Below, piece by piece: positions 1 through 10,500 of a stretch of 64,000 bases of DNA. Source of the DNA: an uncultured Prevotellaceae bacterium (GTDB lineage: Bacteria > Bacteroidota > Bacteroidia > Bacteroidales > Bacteroidaceae); assembly GCA_902767775.1 (NCBI GenBank), contig CACXIP010000007.1:62001-126000 (forward strand), read 5' to 3'. Both the position numbers and the translations under genes were made by a program. Position 1 is the stretch's first letter, and every line of letters begins with the position of its first letter. A model generated the notes under the pieces. It was not told the DNA's origin, did not search any database, and saw nothing but the letters and a program-made list of their open reading frames with translations.

Positions 1-948
1 ATAGGTGAAGTAATTGTTGCGGGTGAACTCCAACTGAGCGGGATAGTCTTCCATACCAATTTCCATCTCATAGGCGCCACTCTCGTCATATCCGCCCAGC
101 GGTTCCATGGTCTCCTTGTTGTTGTACTCGTTGTGGTAGAGGAGCAGGTCGATACGTGTGCTGTCCTTTTCCACGATGACGCCCTTGCCATGGCGCACCT
201 CTTGCTCTTTGGCTTCGGCAGCTGCTATATCGGCCAGGACAGCCGTCACGTCGGCTTTGGTGTAATCCTCGTTGATGGCTTTTACCAATGCCTCATAATT
301 GCTTACCATTGTGGCTGTTGTGGCATCCTGCAGACTTCTGAAATATTTCACGCGGAAGGCTTTTTGGCTGGCTCGTGCAGCGACATCACCCACCATTCCA
401 GAGCCCTCGGGCAGAATGCGTATGCTCTTGAACTGTACCTTTTGTGGGGCGAGCGCATCATTTCTCCAATATACATGCATCCACACATGTACATAGTTCA
501 TGCCCTCCTTCAGATTGACTGAAGAATAGAGATAGACAGGTTCGGCAGGAACAAAAGGGTCTGCTTCTTCCCCTACAATCTCGGGAAGATCCTCGTCGGT
601 CACCGTGGTCATATGTGCGAAGCTGCTGTAATCTGGTTCCTCATAACCATCGGTGAAGGTTTTGCTGGCTGTGGTGGCCAGTTGAATGTTGTTGCCAGTA
701 GCATTAACCAGGTACTCAACGGCATATTGCCCGTCTGCCGGAGCACTGATTTTGAATGTGAGCACTTCGTAACGAAGCAGTGTGCGTGTAGGGCCAAGAA
801 GGGTGTAGGGATGGTCGAGCATCATCTTAGACGGTTCGGTGAACTCGGTCACGGGTTTCCCCAACTCATTGCCAGCCATCGTATGGGCGGCGGTCAACAG
901 ACCTACTGCCAAGGCCAGCGATTTCAAGTAACGTAATTGTTTCATCAT
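1..948 (-). CDS. Secreted protein of unknown function (N-terminal part, runs off left edge)
   Basis: An open frame of 316 codons starts at 948 and continues past base 1 without a stop. It begins MMKQLRYLKSLALAVG followed by a hydrophobic stretch and AHTMA, a convincing Sec signal peptide, so the product is exported. The visible part is rich in beta-type sequence with no recognised catalytic motif; around residues 215-235 there is a helical stretch (DVTAVLADIAAAEAKEQE) that may be a linker. I do not recognise the family. A TATCTTTG box lies about 57 bases upstream of the start. The gene is divergent from the GH3 gene at 1243, so a surface or periplasmic role linked to glycan use is possible, but that is inference from position only. 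Confidence 0.75.
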   Translation of the reverse strand, partial: MMKQLRYLKSLALAVGLLTAAHTMAGNELGKPVTEFTEPSKMMLDHPYTLLGPTRTLLRYEVLTFKISAPADGQYAVEYLVNATGNNIQLATTASKTFTDGYEEPDYSSFAHMTTVTDEDLPEIVGEEADPFVPAEPVYLYSSVNLKEGMNYVHVWMHVYWRNDALAPQKVQFKSIRILPEGSGMVGDVAARASQKAFRVKYFRSLQDATTATMVSNYEALVKAINEDYTKADVTAVLADIAAAEAKEQEVRHGKGVIVEKDSTRIDLLLYHNEYNNKETMEPLGGYDESGAYEMEIGMEDYPAQLEFTRNNYFTY

Positions 949-1004
949 ACTTTAATAATTATTTAGGTTAAATCATCATATAATCTGCAAAATCGTTCTG
1001 GTTG

Positions 1005-1012
1005 CAAAGATA
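1005..1012 (-). promoter_or_regulatory. -7 box for the left-edge gene
   Basis: CAAAGATA on the plus strand reads TATCTTTG on the minus strand, a full match to the Bacteroidetes -7 pattern TAnnTTTG. No exact TTTG is found at the usual 19-base spacing, only a weak TTTAC, so the -33 part is poor. The rest of 949-1242 (294 bases between divergent genes) holds no gene I can see. Confidence 0.5.
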
Positions 1013-1242
1013 GATTAAAGATAGGCCGCATACGGGTAAATTTTGCTGTAAAAGGGGTAATAATTATGTGCATATATTTCTTTTTTCAAGAGGGGAGTAT
1101 TTTGCATGTCGCTGTTTTTCAGATGGATAGGTGGCCGTAGTAATTATTCCACTTATTTGAGGAAATTTTGCCCATGCATAAGAAAGATTACTTGTATTTT
1201 TGGCTGTCGATATTATGCAATCTCTTAACTCATACCATAATA

Positions 1243-3972
1243 ATGATGAAGAAATATCTCGCATCGGTCACGGTGTTCTGTTGCTGTTTGGCTATCTCGG
1301 CACAGACCATACCTTACAAAGATTCTACCCTCTCATTTCATGAGCGGGCCAAAGACTTGGTTTCAAGAATGACTCTTGAGGAAAAAATCAATCAAGTTGG
1401 GCACAGCACAATGGCCATTTCCCGTTTGGGAGTAAAAGGCTATAATTATTGGAATGAAGGTCTGCATGGCGTTGCTCGTTCGGGTGCAGCCACATCGTTC
1501 CCATCGTCAAAGGCAATGTCTTCCACTTGGGACATGTCGCTCATCAAAAAGTGTGCAGAAGCAACCGCCAATGAGGCCCGATGGTATAATAGGCACAAGA
1601 ACAAGGGACTTGTCTATTGGTGTCCTACAATCAATATGAGCCGTGACCCCAGATGGGGACGTGATGAGGAAAACTACGGCGAGGACCCCTATCTCACGGG
1701 CCGTATTGCAGTGGAATATATCAAAGGCATGCAGGGCGATGACCCCAAGTACTACAAGACGGTGGCCACTGCCAAGCATTTCGCTGCCAACAACTATGAG
1801 GGAGGGCGCCACGATTCCTCGTCAGATATGGATGAGCGTGACCTTAGGGAGTATTACCTGCCGGCTTTTGAGATGGCTGTCAAAGAGGGTAACGTGAGAA
1901 GCATCATGAGTGCATACAATGCGCTCAATGGCATCCCCTGCTGTGCCAATCATGAACTGCTCATCGACATCCTGAGGACAGAATGGGGGTTTGATGGCTT
2001 TGTCACAAGTGATTGCGGTGCCATCGACGACATCTTCCAAAAGCATAGATATGCTGCTACTGGTGCAGAGGCATCCGCTGTTGCCATGGTCAATGGTGAG
2101 GACCTCAACTGTGGCAATACGTTTCAGGACCATTGCAGGGAAGCCATTGAGAAGGGGTATATGACAGAAGCGCAACTCGACACTGCGCTTGTAAGGGTGT
2201 TTGAGGCAAGGTTCTCCTTAGGTGAGTTCGACTCCAATCATCCATATGTCAACTGCGGAGAGGGTATGTTGGAGTGCAGCGAACACAGGGCATTGGCATT
2301 GCAAGCCTCGCATGAAGCTATCGTTTTGTTGAAAAATGAGGCCAATTGCCTTCCGCTTCATGCGTCAGACATCCAAAAAATCGCGGTAATCGGACCATAC
2401 TCCAACACAATCCAACTGGGTGGCTACACAGGTGAGCCTACTTATAAGAAGACATTGCTGCAGGCTGTCGCCGACGTGATGAATTTCACCATCACCAGCG
2501 ACGGAACCATACAGGCAGAGAATTACGATGAGGCTACGAAGGGCAGAGTAGACAATCCTGGTATTGGCTTCATTGAGTCGGGGGCTGTATTCCGATACGA
2601 TAATGTGGATTTTGGTGAGGGCAAAACCAAATTCTCTTTCAGTTATGCTGGATGCTATGGCAACCGTCAAATGACCGTAAGAATCGACAATGCAAAAACC
2701 GGCACCTTGCTCTATCAAGGTACTCTTCCCGCTACCGCCAACAACTGGACCACTTTCGTCACCGTTGTTGCCGACCTGCCTGAAGAGGCACAGACCATCA
2801 TAGGTACGCACACGGTATATCTATCTTTTAGCAAATTGCCAGAAGCGAGCGACAACAATAGATATATCGTCAATGTAGATTGGTTCCGTGTCTACAATGA
2901 GGACGATGTGTCCTCCACAGCTCTGGGCAGTAGGGTGATGTGCGCACAGGGTTCCAGTGTGAGCGGCAGCACAGACCAGAAACTGCTTGATGAGGCCGTA
3001 TCCATGGCGAAAGAAGCCGATGTCGTGCTTCTTGCTTTGGGAACAGACCTTAATGTGAGTGATGAGAGCCGCGACAGAAACAGTCTTTCGCTTCCAGTAG
3101 TGCAACAGAAATTGCTGGAGTCTATCTATGCCGTCAACCCCAATGTGGTCCTTATTCTCAGCACGTGTTCTTCGATGGACATCAGTTGGGCAGACAGGAA
3201 CGTGCCTGCCATCATTGAGGCTTGGTATGATGGTCAGGAACAGGGGCAAGCCATTTGCGATGTTGTCTTTGGCAGTTATAATCCCGGTGGGAAGCTTACT
3301 TCCACTTGGTATGCTTCATTGTCCAATTTGCCTTCCAATCTAAAGCAATACGGCATTCGGAAAAACAAGTACACCTACATGTATCACGACAGGAAGCCAT
3401 TGTATCCCTTCGGTCATGGACTTTCCTACACATCTTTTGCTTACAGCGATTTGGCGTTGGACCGTAGGTCGCTTAACCCTGGAGAAGAAATAAAAGTGAC
3501 AGCCAACATTACCAACACAGGTTTGAGAGACGGTGCAGAGGTGGTACAGTTGTATGTCCATTGTCAATCAGAAATCGAGAGACCAATCAAACAATTAGTC
3601 GGATTTGTCCGTGTGGAACTCAAGGCAGGTGAGACCAAACAAGTTGCAATTCCATTGAAACATGAGCAATTGGCTTATTATAATGACAAAACCTTCACCT
3701 TCGACGTTGAAACAGGTGATGTGGATATCTATTTGGCTGCCAGTTCGGCTGATGTAAGACTTCAAGACAAGATTAGTGTCATGGGGTCCACCGTGAAATC
3801 AACCTATAAATCCTCTTCCAATGGTATGAGTTTTCTCCTTCATCACAAGCCCACTGCCAACAAGGTCTATAATCTCAGTGGCGTTTGTGTGGGAGATACT
3901 GACAGTTTCAACACATTGTCTCGTGGATTATATATTGTTGATGGCAACAAGTGCATCATAAAAGACAAATGA
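1243..3972 (+). CDS. Glycoside hydrolase family 3 beta-glycosidase (beta-xylosidase-like), exported
   Basis: A 909 aa exported enzyme that should release single sugars from the non-reducing ends of beta-linked oligosaccharides. The start at 1243 gives MMKKYLASVTVFCCCLAISAQ, a clean signal peptide; an upstream ATG at 1168 would bury it. The GH3 N-terminal barrel carries KHF at residues 178-180 and the nucleophile Asp257 in VTSDCGAID; the C-terminal domain has SDESRDR and the YDGQEQGQAI region. Between them, about residues 420-560, an inserted beta-sandwich resembles CBM6/PA14-type carbohydrate-binding modules (TIQAENYD...NVDWFRVY). A fibronectin-III-like domain follows, then a short tail, VYNLSGVC...LSRGLYIVDG, like the sorting tails of Bacteroidetes surface proteins. 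The SDC version of the nucleophile motif is typical of the xylosidase-like branch of GH3, but substrate cannot be fixed from sequence. Monocistronic; the next gene is convergent. Confidence 0.93.
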   Translation: MMKKYLASVTVFCCCLAISAQTIPYKDSTLSFHERAKDLVSRMTLEEKINQVGHSTMAISRLGVKGYNYWNEGLHGVARSGAATSFPSSKAMSSTWDMSLIKKCAEATANEARWYNRHKNKGLVYWCPTINMSRDPRWGRDEENYGEDPYLTGRIAVEYIKGMQGDDPKYYKTVATAKHFAANNYEGGRHDSSSDMDERDLREYYLPAFEMAVKEGNVRSIMSAYNALNGIPCCANHELLIDILRTEWGFDGFVTSDCGAIDDIFQKHRYAATGAEASAVAMVNGEDLNCGNTFQDHCREAIEKGYMTEAQLDTALVRVFEARFSLGEFDSNHPYVNCGEGMLECSEHRALALQASHEAIVLLKNEANCLPLHASDIQKIAVIGPYSNTIQLGGYTGEPTYKKTLLQAVADVMNFTITSDGTIQAENYDEATKGRVDNPGIGFIESGAVFRYDNVDFGEGKTKFSFSYAGCYGNRQMTVRIDNAKTGTLLYQGTLPATANNWTTFVTVVADLPEEAQTIIGTHTVYLSFSKLPEASDNNRYIVNVDWFRVYNEDDVSSTALGSRVMCAQGSSVSGSTDQKLLDEAVSMAKEADVVLLALGTDLNVSDESRDRNSLSLPVVQQKLLESIYAVNPNVVLILSTCSSMDISWADRNVPAIIEAWYDGQEQGQAICDVVFGSYNPGGKLTSTWYASLSNLPSNLKQYGIRKNKYTYMYHDRKPLYPFGHGLSYTSFAYSDLALDRRSLNPGEEIKVTANITNTGLRDGAEVVQLYVHCQSEIERPIKQLVGFVRVELKAGETKQVAIPLKHEQLAYYNDKTFTFDVETGDVDIYLAASSADVRLQDKISVMGSTVKSTYKSSSNGMSFLLHHKPTANKVYNLSGVCVGDTDSFNTLSRGLYIVDGNKCIIKDK

Positions 3973-4028
3973 AAAAGGAAAAAACCAGCAAAGGAAATAA
4001 TCAAGGGGAGATGATGGCTGCATTTGTG

Positions 4029-4610
4029 TCACTGCAACCTATACGGCACTAAGGTTTCGGGAAACTCTTCCATGTTGATATAGAGCATTCCTTTTTCCTT
4101 GGCATCCTTCACTGCTTGTTCGCCGGCAGTGCGGTGGGTGTAGAGGAATTGGCTGATGGCTTCCTCGGCAGTCTCGTTGTCGCCAGAGGCGATGTTGTTG
4201 ACATCGCCATAGCCAAGGTATTTGCCTTTGCTGTCAAAGAAGGAAAAGGCATAACTACCTCCACCCCTTGAAGCGGTGCTTTTGACATGGCGCACCTTGA
4301 AGGCCACCTGCGACAGTGTATCGATAAGGGCATCGTAGTCTTTGGGGTCGTATTTCACTACGTCGCGGAGGATGAAGCCATTTCGGCGGTCCCTATATTG
4401 CCAGGAGATGGAGTCGGGCGTGATGTCATAATCTGTCTGCACAGCAATACCTGAGTTGGTGTGCATGGAGTAGTGGATGGCGGTTGTTTCTTTTTTGATG
4501 GGGCGTCTTTTGCCCAGTAAGCCATGGTTGCCCGCATGGCATGTGGAGAGGCAAATGGCTGTAGCTATAATGAATATGACAACCAAAGTAATCAATAGTC
4601 TATTATCCAT
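4029..4610 (-). CDS. Membrane-anchored protein of unknown function
   Basis: 193 aa. One N-terminal hydrophobic helix (LLITLVVIFIIATAICLS, residues 4-21) is followed by a basic stretch and a soluble domain of about 160 residues with no recognised motif, so it is most likely anchored in the inner membrane with the domain outside. The sequence ends in an acidic, proline-containing tail (EEFPETLVPYRLQ). It has its own promoter immediately upstream (4630-4660) and is convergent with the GH3 gene. No family recognised. Confidence 0.75.
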   Translation of the reverse strand: MDNRLLITLVVIFIIATAICLSTCHAGNHGLLGKRRPIKKETTAIHYSMHTNSGIAVQTDYDITPDSISWQYRDRRNGFILRDVVKYDPKDYDALIDTLSQVAFKVRHVKSTASRGGGSYAFSFFDSKGKYLGYGDVNNIASGDNETAEEAISQFLYTHRTAGEQAVKDAKEKGMLYINMEEFPETLVPYRLQ

Positions 4611-4629
4611 AATCGTTGCTTTTGGGAGC

Positions 4630-4660
4630 CAAAGATACGAATAGTCGAGCGGATGACAAA
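4630..4660 (-). promoter_or_regulatory. Promoter for the 4029-4610 gene
   Basis: On the minus strand TTTG (4660-4657), exactly 19 bases, then TATCTTTG (4637-4630): an exact match to the Bacteroidetes vegetative promoter. The start codon is only 20 bases further on, so the leader is very short. Confidence 0.8.
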
Positions 4661-4739
4661 ATGAAATTTATATTTTTGCGCCGGAAAAAAGACATAGTCG
4701 CCTCCCAATTTGATTGTTTCCATCTTCATGACATGTCCA

Positions 4740-4800
4740 TTTGCGACAGATAGGAAGCCTGCCTTCCTTATTTGTCGCAAATTTTGTTGTCTGTCGCAAA
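4740..4800. promoter_or_regulatory. Three TGTCGCAAA sites, candidate operator
   Basis: TGTCGCAAA occurs at 4773-4781 and 4792-4800, and inverted (TTTGCGACA) at 4740-4748. The first two arms also form a hairpin, helped by an inner AGGAAG / CTTCCT pairing. The cluster lies 110-170 bases upstream of the promoter of the sensor-synthetase operon and about 130 bases upstream of the divergent gene. No other gene is present in 4611-4995. Confidence 0.4.
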
Positions 4801-4909
4801 CACCTTTGAGAGAAATCACAACGAATGATTCAAGGGCCGTCGTAAAATAGTAATTTTGTACTGTGAGAAAAAGGCAGGTTCGTCTGCCGCAAAAAAATGA
4901 GATATTTGT

Positions 4910-4940
4910 TTTGCATTGCATATGATTTGCACTATCTTTG
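4910..4940 (+). promoter_or_regulatory. Promoter of the sensor / STAS / NRPS / MATE operon
   Basis: TTTG at 4910-4913, a 19-base spacer, and TATCTTTG at 4933-4940, an exact match to the Bacteroidetes consensus. Transcription should start near 4946, which rules out the in-frame ATG at 4897 and supports the start at 4996. Confidence 0.85.
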
Positions 4941-4995
4941 CAAAATAGTATCTGCCTTAATTACATTAGCATACAATATAAGAAAAGGGGAGAAC

Positions 4996-7194
4996 ATGAG
5001 ATATTTATGGAATAAGGTCAGGAGCTATGTGAGCAGCCATAAGGGATTGGTCATCATTGTGGTGGCAGCCCTGCTTCTTGAATTGATTTCCGCAGTGCAG
5101 TATTATTATTCGCACAAAATGGTGGAAACCGAGCTGGACAAGCGTGCGGAGAGTGAGTTGAGGATGAAGGCCATCATCATCCTCGGCACGCTCAGGGAGA
5201 TGGAGGGCTCGCTGAAGGAGCATCTCTGGGATGTGCAGCGCAACATCAGCCATGCCGACTCCATGTATGAGGCAACCAAGCGCATCATCATGGTCAATCC
5301 GAAGGTGATGGGCAGTTTCCTCGCCTTTGAGCCCTACTATTATCCTCAGGAGGGTAGGCTCTTCGAACCTTATGCCTACAAGGATGATGGCAGCATTCAT
5401 ATCACCAACCTGGCAGATAAAGAAGGGGTTGATTATCCCAACAATCCGATATACATCAAGATGCTGAAGGACGACGAGCCGTTTTGGAGCGACCCTTATG
5501 ACCATGAGGACGATGGTGTAGACAAACTACTGTCCACCTATTCTTATCCCCTGCACGACAAAAATGGGCATATCGTGGCGATGAGCGGTATCGACATCTC
5601 GCTTGAATGGTTGGGTGACACGCTGAATAATCGCCACATCTATCCCTCATCTTTTATCCTGTTGCTGACAGAGTCGGGCAAACTGATTTCCCGTCCTCCT
5701 TCCAACCATGTAAAAGGGCAGGATGCTGACAAGGTGGTCAGTTTGATCAACGACAGTACCGTGCGCCGCAGCGACAGCAGAAGCGGTCATAGCAAGGTCA
5801 TCCGTTTCAAGAATGACAACGGTGAGCATGCAACAGTCTTTTATGCCAACTTGAAGGGAAAGCTTCATTGGCAGATTGCTGTGGTATGCTATGACAAGGA
5901 GGTGTATGAGAATCTATACTGGATGCGTCTCAACATGCTGGTTTTGATGCTGGTTGCATTTGGCATATTAGGGTATATTCTCAGCCGCTTCATGCTCAGT
6001 GAGCGCAAACTCTCCCTTGCCAATGAGGAAAAGCTGCGCATAGGCAACGAACTGCGGATTGCGACTGGCATCCAGAATTCCATGCTGATGCAGGACGAGG
6101 GGGTGGTGGAGCGACCCGACATCACCGTGGGTGCCATTCTTAAACCAGCGAGAGAGGTTGGCGGCGACCTGTACAATTACTTTATCCGTGATGAGAAACT
6201 GTTCTTCTGCATCGGCGACGTGAGCGGGAAAGGTATTCCCTCGGCATTGATTATGGCGATGGCACAGGCGCTGTTCCGTGCCGTGTCGGCTCATGAGAGC
6301 AACCCCGCCCATATCATGAAGACCATCAATGAGACGGCATGCCGCAACAACAAGACCAATATGTTTGCCACGCTCTTTATTGGCGTGCTCGACCTTCCCA
6401 CAGGACGGCTGCGCTATTGCAATGCAGGGCATGATGCTCCGATGCTGATTGACGGCTCAGACATGTCGCCGCTGCCTGTGAAAGCCAACCTGCCTGTAGG
6501 TTTGTTCGACGACTTCCAATATGAGACGCAGGATGCCGTCATCAACAAGGGCGCCACCCTCTTCCTTTTTACCGACGGACTGACAGAGGCGAGAAATACC
6601 GACCATAAGCAGTTTGGCATGCAACGTGTCATGGAAGCGCTCGACCAATTGAAGGGCAGTGAACCACAGGAAATCATCAGTTCGATGACGGAGCGGGTGC
6701 GTAAGTTTGCCGGAGAAGAGGAACAGAGCGATGACCTGACCATGCTCGCTCTCAGGTATACACCGGTGACTGGCGACTACACGCTGCACGGAGAACTGAC
6801 CATGAAGAATGATGTCAGCCAGCTGAAGGACCTCCATGCCTTTCTGAAGTCGGTGGGTGAAACGCTTGGTCTGGACGCCTCGACTATACGCAACATACGT
6901 CTGGCTGTGGAAGAGGCGGTGGTCAATGTGATGGACTATGCCTATCCCACAGGTACAGAAGGAGACGTCACGCTCAAGGCGATGTCCAACGGCAAATATC
7001 TGAAACTGTCCATCACCGACTCAGGAATGCCGTTTGACCCGACTGAGGCAGCCAAGGCAGACACCACCCTCTCGGCAGAAGACCGTCCCATCGGCGGTCT
7101 GGGCATCCTCCTTGTCCGCGAACTGATGGACTCCATCAACTATGAGCGGATTGGCGGTAAAAACATTCTCACAATGAAAAAGAAGTTAAGTTGA
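4996..7194 (+). CDS. Membrane sensor with SpoIIE-type phosphatase and RsbW-like ATPase domains
   Basis: 732 aa. Order of parts: TM helix at residues 17-37, a periplasmic sensor of about 265 residues that looks like a dCache domain, TM helix near 305-335, a PP2C/SpoIIE phosphatase at about 355-590 (GDLYNYF, GDVSGKG, NAGHDAP, FTDGLTEA, EEQSDDLTM), and a C-terminal GHKL ATPase at about 595-732 with N box (LAVEEAVVNVMDYA), G1 (TDSGMPFDP) and G2 (GGLGILLVREL). In partner switching the phosphatase reactivates a STAS antagonist and the ATPase kinase inactivates it; here both activities are in one chain and the STAS protein is the next gene. What the ATPase domain holds in check (a sigma factor elsewhere, or something else) is not visible. 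The start follows AAAAGGGGAG and the promoter at 4910-4940; the ATG at 4897 lies upstream of that promoter. Confidence 0.93.
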   Translation: MRYLWNKVRSYVSSHKGLVIIVVAALLLELISAVQYYYSHKMVETELDKRAESELRMKAIIILGTLREMEGSLKEHLWDVQRNISHADSMYEATKRIIMVNPKVMGSFLAFEPYYYPQEGRLFEPYAYKDDGSIHITNLADKEGVDYPNNPIYIKMLKDDEPFWSDPYDHEDDGVDKLLSTYSYPLHDKNGHIVAMSGIDISLEWLGDTLNNRHIYPSSFILLLTESGKLISRPPSNHVKGQDADKVVSLINDSTVRRSDSRSGHSKVIRFKNDNGEHATVFYANLKGKLHWQIAVVCYDKEVYENLYWMRLNMLVLMLVAFGILGYILSRFMLSERKLSLANEEKLRIGNELRIATGIQNSMLMQDEGVVERPDITVGAILKPAREVGGDLYNYFIRDEKLFFCIGDVSGKGIPSALIMAMAQALFRAVSAHESNPAHIMKTINETACRNNKTNMFATLFIGVLDLPTGRLRYCNAGHDAPMLIDGSDMSPLPVKANLPVGLFDDFQYETQDAVINKGATLFLFTDGLTEARNTDHKQFGMQRVMEALDQLKGSEPQEIISSMTERVRKFAGEEEQSDDLTMLALRYTPVTGDYTLHGELTMKNDVSQLKDLHAFLKSVGETLGLDASTIRNIRLAVEEAVVNVMDYAYPTGTEGDVTLKAMSNGKYLKLSITDSGMPFDPTEAAKADTTLSAEDRPIGGLGILLVRELMDSINYERIGGKNILTMKKKLS

Positions 7195-7200
7195 GTAATG

Positions 7201-7237
7201 TCTAAACTCCCAAACTCCTAAACTCCTAAACTCCTAA
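7201..7237. repeat. Short tandem repeat AAACTCCT
   Basis: Between the sensor gene and the STAS gene the unit CTAAACTCC / AAACTCCT is repeated about four times. The same words occur inverted near 39355-39375, so this is a dispersed simple repeat rather than a signal specific to this operon. Confidence 0.6.
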
Positions 7238-7273
7238 AAAAATAAAAATCAATCATCAAAAAACAATACGACA

Positions 7274-7582
7274 ATGAAAGCAACGATTCAAGAATTGGAA
7301 AACAAGTATGTGGCCACTTTGGACGGCGAACTCGATACCGCCGCCGCAGTGGAAGTGGAGAAAATCCTGCAGCCTCTGTATAAGAGCGATGGGCGCGATG
7401 TCGTTATCGACTGCACCAACTTGGAGTATATCGCTTCAAGCGGACTGCGTATCCTCATCAGCATCCTCAAGGGTGCCAAGGCCGGAGGGAGCAAGGTCAT
7501 CATGCGCAACATGAACGACGACATCAAGACCGTGTTCAAGTTGACAGGATTCATCAATCTGTTTGAATTCGAGGAGGTATAA
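7274..7582 (+). CDS. STAS-domain anti-sigma factor antagonist
   Basis: 102 aa, the usual length for a free-standing STAS protein of the SpoIIAA/RsbV type. The signature LEYIASSGLRILISILKGA holds the phosphorylatable serine, Ser56 by comparison with the DSSGL motif of SpoIIAA. It acts in the cytoplasm as the switch partner of a GHKL kinase, released when dephosphorylated by a SpoIIE phosphatase. Both enzymes are fused in the protein encoded 79 bases upstream, and the synthetase gene starts 4 bases downstream, with its AGGAGG ribosome binding site inside the end of this gene. This arrangement implies co-transcription and probably co-translation with the synthetase. No sigma factor or anti-sigma gene is adjacent. 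Confidence 0.92.
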   Translation: MKATIQELENKYVATLDGELDTAAAVEVEKILQPLYKSDGRDVVIDCTNLEYIASSGLRILISILKGAKAGGSKVIMRNMNDDIKTVFKLTGFINLFEFEEV

Positions 7583-7586
7583 GAAT

Positions 7587-10500
7587 ATGAAGACGAAGGC
7601 GCCATTATCGAAGTCGCAATATGGCCTGTATGCAGAATGTGTGGGCCATATCGGTGAGGTTTGTTACAACCTTCCCTATTTGTATGTTCTGGACAGGAAT
7701 CTCGATGGTGAGCGCTTGTGCCAAGCCGTCGAGACCGCAGTAAAGGCACATCCGACCCTCTTCACACGCATTGAACTCAATGATGATGGGGAACCCATCC
7801 AGACCATTGACTTGGAGCAGGAAACGTGGACCCTGTCGGTGGAGGATGTGGATGATATCGAGCAGAAGAAAGCAGAACTCGTCGTGCCATTCAATATCTA
7901 TGGCGACCGTCTGTTCCATATCCGACTGCTGCGTGACGACAACCATTACTACCTGTTCATCGACTATCACCACATCATTGTCGACGGCACGTCGATGAGT
8001 CTCATGCTTGAGGACATCAACAAGGCATATGGCAATGAGTCTGTCGCACCAGAGGAGTTGACTATGGCAGACATCGCCATCGATGAGGTGGAGAAACGCC
8101 AGTCGCCTGCCTTTGAGGAAGCCAAAAAGTGGTATGCAGCCAATTTCGACTGTGGTGACACGTTCACCCAACTGATTCCCGACTTGGAGGACCCCGTCCA
8201 CAGCGAGGCGAGTCTGCTGCGCACGCTCAACATCGACATGGCTCGGGTGGATGCCTTCTGCAAGGAGCATGGCATCTTCAAAAGTACCCTTTTCACCTCT
8301 GCCTATTCTTTCTTGCTGGCAAAATACAACAATGAGCAGGAGTCGCTCTTCTGCACGGTTTACAACGGCCGTTCCGACAAGCGGATGGCGCATACGGTAG
8401 GTATGTTTGTCAAAACCCTGCCCGTCTATGCCAAGTTCACTGCCGACACCACCGTGCTCGAATTCCTGAATGCCGGTCAGGAGCAGATGAGCGGATGCCG
8501 TGAGCACGACATCTACTCCTACAGCGATGTGATGGAGGACCTCAAGCTGCAGACCAACTCCATGTTTGCATGGCATGGCATGCTCTTCTCACAAGAGGAG
8601 ATGGGCGGTCTGCCCATGAAGGCGGTGCGCATCGGCAACAGCACCCTCGACGCATCGCTCTACCTGAAGACATTCATCCTCGACGGACATTATCAGGTCA
8701 AGGCAGAATATAATGCCAATGAGTATTCTGAAACACTGATAGCCCAGTTCTTGGAGAGCTACGAGGCAGTGGTGGAGGGATTCCTCTCGCAGGAGAAACT
8801 TGCCGAGGTGTCCATCGCTACCCAGTCGCAGACGGCGCTGCTCGACTCCTTTCATCCCGACGATATCGAATACGATACCACCCAGACCATTGTGTCCCTC
8901 TTCGAGCAGCAGGTGAGTGCCACCCCGCAGAATATTGCGGTGGTCTATAAGGACAAGAAATTCACCTATGCCGAGGTCGATGAAATCAGCAGCCGCATCG
9001 CAGCGTTCATTTCCCAAAAGGGATTGGGAGCAGAGGATGTGGTGTCGGTGCTTATCCCCCGATGTGAGTGGATGCCCATTGCATCGCTCGGCGTGCTGAA
9101 GGCTGGCTGTGGCTATCAGCCCCTCGACCCCAGTTATCCGAAGGAGCGGCTCAACTTCATGATGCAGGATGCCAGTGCCAAGATGCTGATAGCCGACGCG
9201 TCGCTGCGCGACCTCGTCGATGAGTATCAGGGTGACGTGCTGCTGACCGACGACATCGCCGGATTGCCGGCAGCCGCTGCTCCCGCAGTGGAAATCCTGC
9301 CCCGGCAGTTGTTCATCCTCCTTTACACATCAGGTTCCACTGGTGTTCCCAAGGGTTGTCAGCTGATGCACAGCAACCTTGTTGCTTTCTGCAAGTGGTA
9401 TCACAAGGCTTATGGTCTGATGCCAGAGCACAATGTGGCAGCCTACGCCAGTTATGGCTTCGATGCCTGCATGATGGATATGTATCCTGCGCTGACCTGT
9501 GGTGCCACCGTATATATCATCCCCGAGGAATTGCGCCTCGACCTTATCGCATTGAACGACTATTTTGAGGCCAACAACATCACTCACTCGTTTATGACCA
9601 CGCAGGTGGGTTATCAGTTTGCCACCAGCATCGACAACCACTCGCTGATACAGTTGTCCACCGGTGGCGAGAAACTGGCATCACTGACCCCACCTAAGGG
9701 CTGTCGGTTCTACAACGTCTATGGCCCAACCGAGTGTACCATCTACATCACTCAATTCTTGGTTGAGCGAAAGATGAAGGAGATACCTATCGGCAAACCT
9801 CTCAACAACCTGAGGCTGTATGTCGTCGACCCGCAGGGGCATCGTCTGCCCGTGGGCGCTGCCGGTGAGTTGTGGGCGTCGGGCCCGCAGGTAGGCAGGG
9901 GCTACCTCAACCGTCCCGAGAAGACGGCAGAGGTGTTTATCCCCAACCCCTTCACTGAGGACAGCAAATACGCAAGGATTTACCGTACGGGCGACATCGT
10001 CCGCTTCCTGCCCGACGGCAACATACAGTTTGTGGGGCGCAGGGACGGACAGGTGAAAATCCGCGGTTTCCGCATCGAACTGAAAGAGGTGGAAGGCATC
10101 ATACGCGAGTTCCCCGGCATCAAGGATGCCACCGTCCAGGCGTTCGACGAAGAGGGTGGGGGCAAGTATATCGCCGCCTACATCGTGAGCGACCAACAGA
10201 TAGATATCGAGGCGCTCAACAACTTCATCCTGGAGCAGAAACCGCCATATATGGTGCCTGCCGTAACGATGCAGATTGATGCTATTCCCCTCAACCAGAA
10301 CCAGAAGGTGAACAAGCGTGCGCTGCCTCAACCCGAGAAGAAAGCCGCCGTTGTGGAGGAGGCCAACGTGCCGATGAATGTGCTGGAGCAGACTCTCCAT
10401 GAGATGGTTGCCGGCATTGTGAACAACAAGGAGTTTGGCGTGACGACAGTGTTGGGCTATGCCGGTCTTACCTCTATCTCCGCCATCCGCCTTGCCGTTC

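Noticed and set aside
4897-4995. Upstream start for the sensor kinase/phosphatase
   Set aside because: It would begin above the consensus promoter at 4910-4940; the ATG at 4996 has a purine-rich ribosome binding site.
7605-8576. 323-codon minus-strand frame over the first condensation domain
   Set aside because: Shadow of the synthetase; the HHxxxDG motif is read on the plus strand.
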